Shown here piece by piece: positions 28,971-33,304 of a stretch of DNA of 33,304 nt. A program made the position numbers and the translations under genes. The DNA lies in the NCBI GenBank assembly GCA_030691265.1, contig JAUYET010000046.1:1-33304 (forward strand). The letters are read 5' to 3'. Each line of letters starts with the position of its first letter. Position 1 is the first letter of the stretch. The notes below the pieces were generated by a model that was given only the letters and a program-made list of their open reading frames with translations, had not been told where the DNA came from and ran no database searches. Origin of the DNA: Pseudomonadota bacterium. Lineage in GTDB: Bacteria; Pseudomonadota; Gammaproteobacteria; Burkholderiales; Thiobacillaceae.

Positions 28971-29588
28971 ATGAAATTTAATGCCTTGATCGCCGCTCTG
29001 CTCGCCGTGGGTTCTATGTCTGCCCAAGCTGCTTCTGCGCCTTTGCTGAACACCAGCAATTTCAAGATGTTCGACGCAGATGGTATCTTTATGGGTGGCG
29101 CTGCAGCCCCCAAGTTGACCGGCTTCATTAACGAAGCTGCCGGCACCTGGGGCGTGGCTTCTACCGCCACGTTCTTCTCTGCGAATTGGACCGCCTCTGG
29201 CGGCACCCTGTACACCCCTGGCACCTACACCGTCAGCACCATTGATCCGGGTTGTGGCGCGTCTGTGGCTTGCGGCGGCGACTATACCTTCACCGTGGGC
29301 GCGAACCAGTTGGGCGGCATGATCGACTTCGCTTGGGGAACAACTACCGGCATTGATGTGCTCAACATCTGGAACGTGGCCACTGTGGGCCTCAACAAGA
29401 CCTTCACCTCCACCGATGTCGACCTTGATGGTGTCGTGGGCATCGGCATGATCGATGGCCCGTTCCCCACTATGAACGCCAACTTCAACATGGCTGTTGT
29501 GGCCGTTCCTGAACCCGAGACCTACGCCATGCTGTTGGCCGGCCTGGGCCTGGTCGGCTTCGCCGCACGCCGCCGCAAGGCAGCGTAA
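28971..29588 (+). CDS. PEP-CTERM sorting domain-containing exported protein
   Basis: A 205-residue protein. Signal peptide MKFNALIAALLAVGSMSAQA with cut after AQA; a mature part rich in Gly, Thr, Ala and aromatic residues with a Cys pair (PGCGASVACGG); and the C-terminal sorting signal VPEPETYAML, a hydrophobic stretch, then RRRKAA. PEP-CTERM proteins are cut by exosortase and go to the outer surface or to biofilm matrix. The bulk function is unknown. GGAGGA lies 5 bases before ATG 28971. Sigma-54 promoter and a leader hairpin upstream; a strong terminator follows. No exosortase gene is in the window. Confidence 0.95.
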   Translation: MKFNALIAALLAVGSMSAQAASAPLLNTSNFKMFDADGIFMGGAAAPKLTGFINEAAGTWGVASTATFFSANWTASGGTLYTPGTYTVSTIDPGCGASVACGGDYTFTVGANQLGGMIDFAWGTTTGIDVLNIWNVATVGLNKTFTSTDVDLDGVVGIGMIDGPFPTMNANFNMAVVAVPEPETYAMLLAGLGLVGFAARRRKAA

Positions 29589-29623
29589 TCGCATACGGGC
29601 GGCACCGCCCGCCCGATGTGATG

Positions 29624-29649
29624 ACCGGCGCCCGCGGGCGCCGGTTTTT
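29624..29649 (+). terminator. Rho-independent terminator of the PEP-CTERM gene
   Basis: ACCGGCGCCC-GC-GGGCGCCGGT, a perfect 10-bp stem, followed by TTTT. A smaller GGGCGGCACCGCCC hairpin precedes it at 29597-29610. Confidence 0.92.
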
Positions 29650-29725
29650 CTATTTGTAACCTCCGATACCGGGAACCCACGGGGCCGTGTCGTTGAGACC
29701 ACACCCATATTGATTTGGAGCAGAC

Positions 29726-31189
29726 ATGAATAACTGGCGCGGCGCAGCCTGCCTGACTTTTGCATTGGGAAGCACCTTCCTGGCCACCGGGGCGCAAGCC
29801 ACCAACGGCTATTTTCTTCCCGGTTTCGGCCTCCGCTCCCAGGGCATGGGCGGCGTCGGCGTAGCGATAGGCGGAGATTCCCTGTCTCAAGCCGCCAACC
29901 CGGCCAACCTGGTAGGAATGGGTATGCGCGGCGATTTCGGCGTGACGCTGTTCAACCCGGTCCGGCATGCGAAAGTTTATGATAGGGATCAGGGCGACGG
30001 CGTTGGTGACTTTGGTTTTTCCGGCGACGAGGAAAGCGATGACGAGCTGTTCCCCATGCCTGAGATGGGCTTCTCCATGCCGATTGACAGCCGCTGGACG
30101 GTCGGTTTTGCCATGGTGGGCGCTGGCGGCATGAACACCACCTACCGCAAGAATTTGTTTGCTTCAAAATTAAATTCCATAAACAACATTATTAATAGCC
30201 CCTTTATAGGATTAGGTGCTGGGGCGAGCGCCAAGGTGGATAGTGATTTGGGCGTCGATCTGATGCAGGTCCTGCTGCCGCTTTCCGTCGCGTTCAAGGT
30301 CAACGAAGAGCATGCGGTGGGCGCTTCGCTGGTGCTGGCCGCACAACGTTTTCGCGCCTACGGCCTGAAGAATTTTTACAACTTCAGCCAGCCTATTCTG
30401 GTCACCGCCTTTGGAACGCCCATCTCTTCCGATCCGGCCACGCTCACACACAATCAATTCGACTGGAGTTTTGGCGCCGGCGTGAAACTGGGCTGGCAAG
30501 GGGACTTTTTCGATGACCGGCTGACCTTGGGCGCGACCTACGCCAGCCGGACCTACATGACCAAGTTCAAGCTGTACAAGGGTCTGTTCGCCGAGCAGGG
30601 CGATTTCGATATTCCGTCCAACTGGGGCATCGGCCTTACGCTGCGCCCGACCAAGGACTGGACGCTCGCCTTCGACATCAACCGGATCAATTACAGCGAA
30701 GTCGCTTCGGTTCACAACCTGGGTCCGGATCAGTATCCATCCTTGAGCGGTATTCAGACTAGTACCGCCCGTTGCACCCCTACCGATTGTGATGGCCTGA
30801 CTAATTACAACGCACTGACTGGCGCCGATGGCGGCATGGGCTTCGGCTGGAAAAGCATCACGGTTTACAAATGGGGCCTTAGCCATGACGTGAACGACCA
30901 GTGGACCGTGCGCACCGGTTACAACTACAGCAAAAGCCCGATCGCCGATGACCAGTTGACCTTCAACATCCTGGCGCCCGCCACCACGGAGCAGCATTAC
31001 TCGGCAGGTTTTACCTACCGCTCCAAGGAATCGCCGATGGAAATCACCGGCACCTATATGTATGCCGCCGCGCGTGAGCAGTCTTCCTGCGGCAACAACA
31101 TCGTGGATTGCGTGGCTATCGGTATGCATCAGAACTTTCTGGGGCTCAGCTTCAGTTGGGTGCTCGACCCGCCGAGCCGGCATAACTAA
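29726..31189 (+). CDS. FadL/OmpP1/TodX-family outer-membrane transporter
   Basis: A 487-residue outer-membrane beta-barrel. Signal peptide MNNWRGAACLTFALGSTFLA to TGAQA, then the hatch domain typical of FadL (TNGYFLPGFGLRSQGMGGVG, AANPANLVGMG), many alternating strands, and a C-terminal SFSWVLDPP-type last strand. FadL-family proteins let fatty acids or hydrophobic compounds such as aromatic hydrocarbons enter. GGAG lies 7 bases before ATG 29726. It has its own leader after the PEP-CTERM terminator, so joint transcription from the sigma-54 promoter would need read-through. The substrate is not predictable from sequence. Confidence 0.93.
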   Translation: MNNWRGAACLTFALGSTFLATGAQATNGYFLPGFGLRSQGMGGVGVAIGGDSLSQAANPANLVGMGMRGDFGVTLFNPVRHAKVYDRDQGDGVGDFGFSGDEESDDELFPMPEMGFSMPIDSRWTVGFAMVGAGGMNTTYRKNLFASKLNSINNIINSPFIGLGAGASAKVDSDLGVDLMQVLLPLSVAFKVNEEHAVGASLVLAAQRFRAYGLKNFYNFSQPILVTAFGTPISSDPATLTHNQFDWSFGAGVKLGWQGDFFDDRLTLGATYASRTYMTKFKLYKGLFAEQGDFDIPSNWGIGLTLRPTKDWTLAFDINRINYSEVASVHNLGPDQYPSLSGIQTSTARCTPTDCDGLTNYNALTGADGGMGFGWKSITVYKWGLSHDVNDQWTVRTGYNYSKSPIADDQLTFNILAPATTEQHYSAGFTYRSKESPMEITGTYMYAAAREQSSCGNNIVDCVAIGMHQNFLGLSFSWVLDPPSRHN

Positions 31190-31210
31190 GGCTTGGGTGT
31201 TTGTTTAGTA

Positions 31211-31240
31211 CAAGAAAGGCGGCTTCGGCCGCCTTTCTTG
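31211..31240 (+). terminator. R8-type hairpin terminator after the FadL gene
   Basis: A perfect 13-bp stem CAAGAAAGGCGGC / GCCGCCTTTCTTG with TTCG loop, 21 bases past the stop. Same design and same following sequence as 27186-27298. Confidence 0.85.
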
Positions 31241-31318
31241 TTGGTGCGGCGGTTGTGGCCTGAACAGGCGGCGAACCCCCGCCGCGAGGGGGATGTCGGC
31301 AAGGGATTGCCGACCTAC
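31241..31318. repeat. R7 repeat attached to the R8 hairpin
   Basis: TTGGTGCGGCGGTTGTGGCC and the GGCGGCGAACCCCCGCCGCG / GTCGGCAAGGGATTGCCGAC hairpins; nearly identical to 27222-27298. Confidence 0.85.
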
Positions 31319-31335
31319 AAGTCTGCGAGATATCT

Positions 31336-31387
31336 GTAGGTGCGAATTTAGTCGCACCGAAGTCTGTGCGAATAAATTCGCACCTAC
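31336..31387. repeat. R2 repeat core
   Basis: A slightly shortened R2 core (GTAGGTGCGAATTTAGTCGC to CACCTAC) followed by GAGCGCTTCAACTGCGG, the diverged right flank. Confidence 0.85.
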
Positions 31388-31405
31388 GAGCGCTTCAACT
31401 GCGGG

Positions 31406-31656
31406 GTTGTGAAAAATCACCAAACGCCCGTTCCCTGTCTCGTCATTCCCGCGCAGGCGGGAATCCAGTTCGTAGGGCTAACTGCCTTTAAAAGCAATCA
31501 GATTGACGGCCTGGATTCCCGCCTTCGCGGGATAACCAGCGACTTGGCGAGCGTTGTTTGCTCGCTTAGTCGATTGGCTAGTAGCTTCATCAATGACGGG
31601 GTTTTCGATGAACACCTGAGTAGTTACCTGGTTCGAATTAATTCACAGCCTTTGAG
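31406..31656. mobile_element. MITE-like element, copy C (inverted)
   Basis: Left end GTTGTGAAAAATCA and right end AATTCACAGCCTTTGAG are weakened versions of the copy A ends. The shared 70-bp block lies inverted at about 31527-31600, with R4 hairpins at 31441-31470 and 31511-31536. On the minus strand the block keeps the same reading frame as in copy A and the same ...FKGS-stop ending. Together with R7 and R2 it fills the gene-free 31241-31670. Confidence 0.65.
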
Positions 31657-31670
31657 GTTTCCAGGTTGCT

Positions 31671-32354
31671 TTACCAGTATGACGGCCTGCGCGCGGCCTT
31701 TTTCCGGGTGGGCACCACATCGGGTAATTGAGCCTGTGCAAGTTCTTCGTCGCGGATGTAATGGCGCGTCCAATTAGCCAGGTTCTGCAACTCGCTGTTG
31801 CCACGTCGATGTGGATGTGTGCCTGGTTCAGGCAAGGGCGCCACGATGCCCAGTTGGCAGTGCGGATAGTCCTCTCGCAGCGCGCGGGCGGCAGGCACCA
31901 GGTCGGAGTCGTTGGAACAGATCACCACGATGTCTGCCTCGCCACGGGCGACGTCTCGATACAGCGTGAGGGCGATATTGACATCGGTCTGCTTCTCTTC
32001 GATTCGCCAGACCGAGAGACGATCAGTCTTGTCGGGCGGTTCGCGATAAGTCATCAATCGCGCTTCTTCGACAACGTGGTAGCCGAGGATGAGGTGCAAC
32101 AGATCGGGATACTTCGCCTTCAACGCCCGGTGGTATTCATTCTGGGAAGTCACCGAATCAAGGCCATGAGATGCGAATTTTCCCATCGCGGGCGCGGTGA
32201 AATACTTGATCGCCACCAGCTCGGCGCCGGGAAGTTGAGCATGCAGGATTTGCTCACGAAACAGCGCAACAAGATCAAGCCACTTGTGGGGTGTACCCCG
32301 CAGCCGACTGTAATACAGGTTGTAACCGTCGATGTAGACGATCACTCGTGGCAT
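31671..32354 (-). CDS. NYN-domain (PIN-like) ribonuclease-type protein
   Basis: A 227-residue protein of the NYN (Nedd4-BP1/YacP nuclease) class, a PIN-like fold. The acidic metal-binding residues are visible: Asp in VYIDGYNLYYS, Asp in KQTDVNIAL, and Asp in VICSNDSDLVPAA. The basic C-terminus (PTRKKAARRPSYW) may bind nucleic acid. Some relatives are labelled 6-hydroxy-3-succinoylpyridine hydroxylase, which I regard as unreliable for this fold. AGGGGAAG lies just before ATG 32354. No antitoxin-like partner is adjacent, so a TA role is not supported; the RNA substrate is unknown. Confidence 0.88.
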   Translation of the reverse strand: MPRVIVYIDGYNLYYSRLRGTPHKWLDLVALFREQILHAQLPGAELVAIKYFTAPAMGKFASHGLDSVTSQNEYHRALKAKYPDLLHLILGYHVVEEARLMTYREPPDKTDRLSVWRIEEKQTDVNIALTLYRDVARGEADIVVICSNDSDLVPAARALREDYPHCQLGIVAPLPEPGTHPHRRGNSELQNLANWTRHYIRDEELAQAQLPDVVPTRKKAARRPSYW

Positions 32355-32391
32355 TGCTTCCCCTTGCGCCTATGCGTAACCCCAGAAATGA

Positions 32392-32426
32392 CAAAGCCGC
32401 TTGACGGTTTCCCGCAAGCGGCTTTG
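32392..32426. repeat. 12-bp inverted repeat hairpin upstream of the NYN gene
   Basis: CAAAGCCGCTTG and CAAGCGGCTTTG with an 11-base loop, 38 bases upstream of the NYN start. It resembles a terminator stem without a T-tract and could be the end of a lost upstream gene or a leader structure. Confidence 0.6.
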
Positions 32427-32546
32427 CCGCCCCAGTCGGACATCGGGAAACCGACTCCGATAGGGGAGAGTAGTGAACGAATCATAGTCGGGCGCTTCTC
32501 TCTCAGTCAAACGAAATGACAGGTCGGGCTGATTTCGCGCCAACAG

Positions 32547-32653
32547 GTAGGGGCTTCATCAGAGGTACGACCGCATCATTTCGACGCGCGGCGCGGTTGA
32601 TGCGGTTCGCGTTGCTCTGATGAAGCCCCTACCCTTCGGTAACCACATCCTAC
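32547..32653. repeat. R5 palindromic repeat
   Basis: GTAGGGGCTTCATCAGAGGT on the left and TCTGATGAAGCCCCTACCC on the right form a long hairpin, followed by GGTAACCACATCCTAC. Confidence 0.85.
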
Positions 32654-32671
32654 TCAGCTTCCGAGATATCT

Positions 32672-32729
32672 GTAGGTGCGAATTTATTCGCACCGAAGTC
32701 GTTGATTGTGCGAATAAATTCGCACCTAC
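32672..32729. repeat. R2 repeat core
   Basis: Full core, GTAGGTGCGAATTTATTCGC to AATTCGCACCTAC, preceded by GAGATATCT, as are the copies at 31336 and 33003. Confidence 0.88.
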
Positions 32730-32749
32730 GAGCTCCCGCTCCAGATTCC

Positions 32750-32870
32750 GTAGGGTGGATAAGCGAAGCGCATCCACCCTCGCCGTCGTCAAGGTGGATG
32801 CGCTTCGCTTATCCACCCTACCGTGTTTCTTCGGCGCGATTTGTGGCGACGGGCCGCTTACTTCGCTAAC
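32750..32870. repeat. R1 repeat
   Basis: Full R1: hairpin, then CGTGTTTCTTCGGCGCGATT, ending TTACTTCGCTAAC. Confidence 0.88.
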
Positions 32871-32897
32871 CGGATATGCGCGAGATAAAGGGGACAG

Positions 32898-32976
32898 GTT
32901 GGGCACGCTTCGCTTTGCCCAACGTAACTACTCAGCACCCCGCTCGTTCGTCATTCCCGCGAAGGCGGGAATCCAG
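32898..32976. repeat. R3 (32898-32923) and R4 (32949-32976) units
   Basis: R3 is GTTGGGC-ACGCTTCGCTTT-GCCCAAC; R4 is TTCGTCATTCCCGCGAAGGC followed by GGGAATCCA. No gene lies among them. Confidence 0.82.
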
Positions 32977-33002
32977 TGCGTAGGGCTAACTGCGAGATAT
33001 CT

Positions 33003-33060
33003 GTAGGTGCGAATTTATTCGCACCGAAGTCCTTGATTGTGCGAATAAATTCGCACCTAC
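33003..33060. repeat. R2 repeat core with right flank
   Basis: Full core followed by GAGCGCTTCAACTGCGG and TTTTTAGGAT, the same flank as at 21133-21152 in the other orientation. Confidence 0.88.
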
Positions 33061-33139
33061 GAGCGCTTCAACTGCGGTTTTTAGGATCATTTCGTCGCAC
33101 AAGGCCCACATCTACTCAGCTTCTCCTGCTCCAGATTCC

Positions 33140-33260
33140 GTAGGGTGGATAAGCGAAGCGCATCCACCCTCGCCGCCGTCAAGGTGGATGCGCTTCGCTT
33201 ATCCACCCTACCGTGTTTCTTCGGCGCGATTTGCGGCGTTGGGCCGATTACTTCGCTAAC
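33140..33260. repeat. R1 repeat, last copy
   Basis: Full R1, closely matching 32750-32870 and preceded by the same TCCAGATTCC. From 32430 to the window end no gene can be supported; the stretch is an array of R5, R2, R1, R3, R4, R2, R1. Confidence 0.88.
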
Positions 33261-33304
33261 CTAGTTCATAAGCCGGCCGCCGATACTGAGCAACCAACTT
33301 GAGG

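Noticed and set aside
24451-33260. Repeat-rich region as a CRISPR array
   Set aside because: Repeats are 30-130 bp palindromic elements of several families with irregular spacing. There is no row of equal repeats with unique spacers and no cas gene.
1-33304. tRNA, rRNA or transposase genes
   Set aside because: Nothing with cloverleaf signatures, rRNA-like sequence or transposase-type proteins was recognised on either strand.

Overview
The window looks like chromosomal DNA of a betaproteobacterium, probably from Rhodocyclales or Nitrosomonadales. The pointers are high GC, an ftsK-lolA-rarA block, an sdhCDAB-sdhE-gltA-sucA block, a DUF883/YqjE/YqjK cluster, an H-NS protein of the betaproteobacterial type, and a PEP-CTERM protein behind a sigma-54 promoter. 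No rRNA, tRNA, CRISPR array, transposase or phage structural gene was seen. The lineage is inferred from gene content and was not tested by search.

Layout. 0.2-1.2 kb: three-gene membrane stress cluster (yqjD/yqjE/yqjK type). 1.4-5.7 kb, minus strand: ftsK-lolA-rarA (DNA translocation, lipoprotein carriage, replication-fork maintenance). 5.9-7.4 kb: small genes, a vapBC-type toxin-antitoxin (TA) pair and an H-NS-like gene. 7.4-15.0 kb, minus strand: a tightly coupled TCA-cycle operon running sdhC, sdhD, sdhA, sdhB, sdhE, gltA, sucA; no sucB or lpd follows, and SucA has a short N-terminus. 15.1-15.7 kb: yefM-yoeB type TA. 15.8-19.1 kb: a ferredoxin-reductase-like protein with an extra N-terminal helix-turn-helix-like segment, divergent from recJ. 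19.6-20.4 kb: an MlaF-like ATPase with no other mla genes. 20.4-21.1 kb: a ribbon-helix-helix/PIN TA pair. 21.3-23.2 kb: a methyltransferase, a 59-residue charged protein and a DUF1415 protein.

23.2-28.0 kb is a dense TA island: brnA with a deleted brnT, an AbrB-like/RelE-like pair, higA with only the tail of its toxin, a vapB/vapC remnant, a tumE-tumA pair, a CopG-type antitoxin without toxin, and an intact higBA. Where a locus is broken, the toxin is the lost part. Several breakpoints coincide with dispersed palindromic repeats. Perfect inverted repeats stand at the promoters of four intact TA loci (yefM-yoeB, RHH-PIN, tumE-tumA, higBA).

28.6-31.2 kb: a sigma-54 promoter, a leader with a terminator-like hairpin, a PEP-CTERM protein, a strong terminator, and a FadL/OmpP1-type outer-membrane protein. 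31.7-32.4 kb: a NYN-domain nuclease-like protein. Gene-free stretches, above all 28.0-28.6, 31.2-31.7 and 32.4-33.3 kb, are built almost wholly from about eight families of short inverted-repeat elements (called R1-R8 here), three copies of a ~230 bp MITE-like element and one 114 bp MITE-like element.
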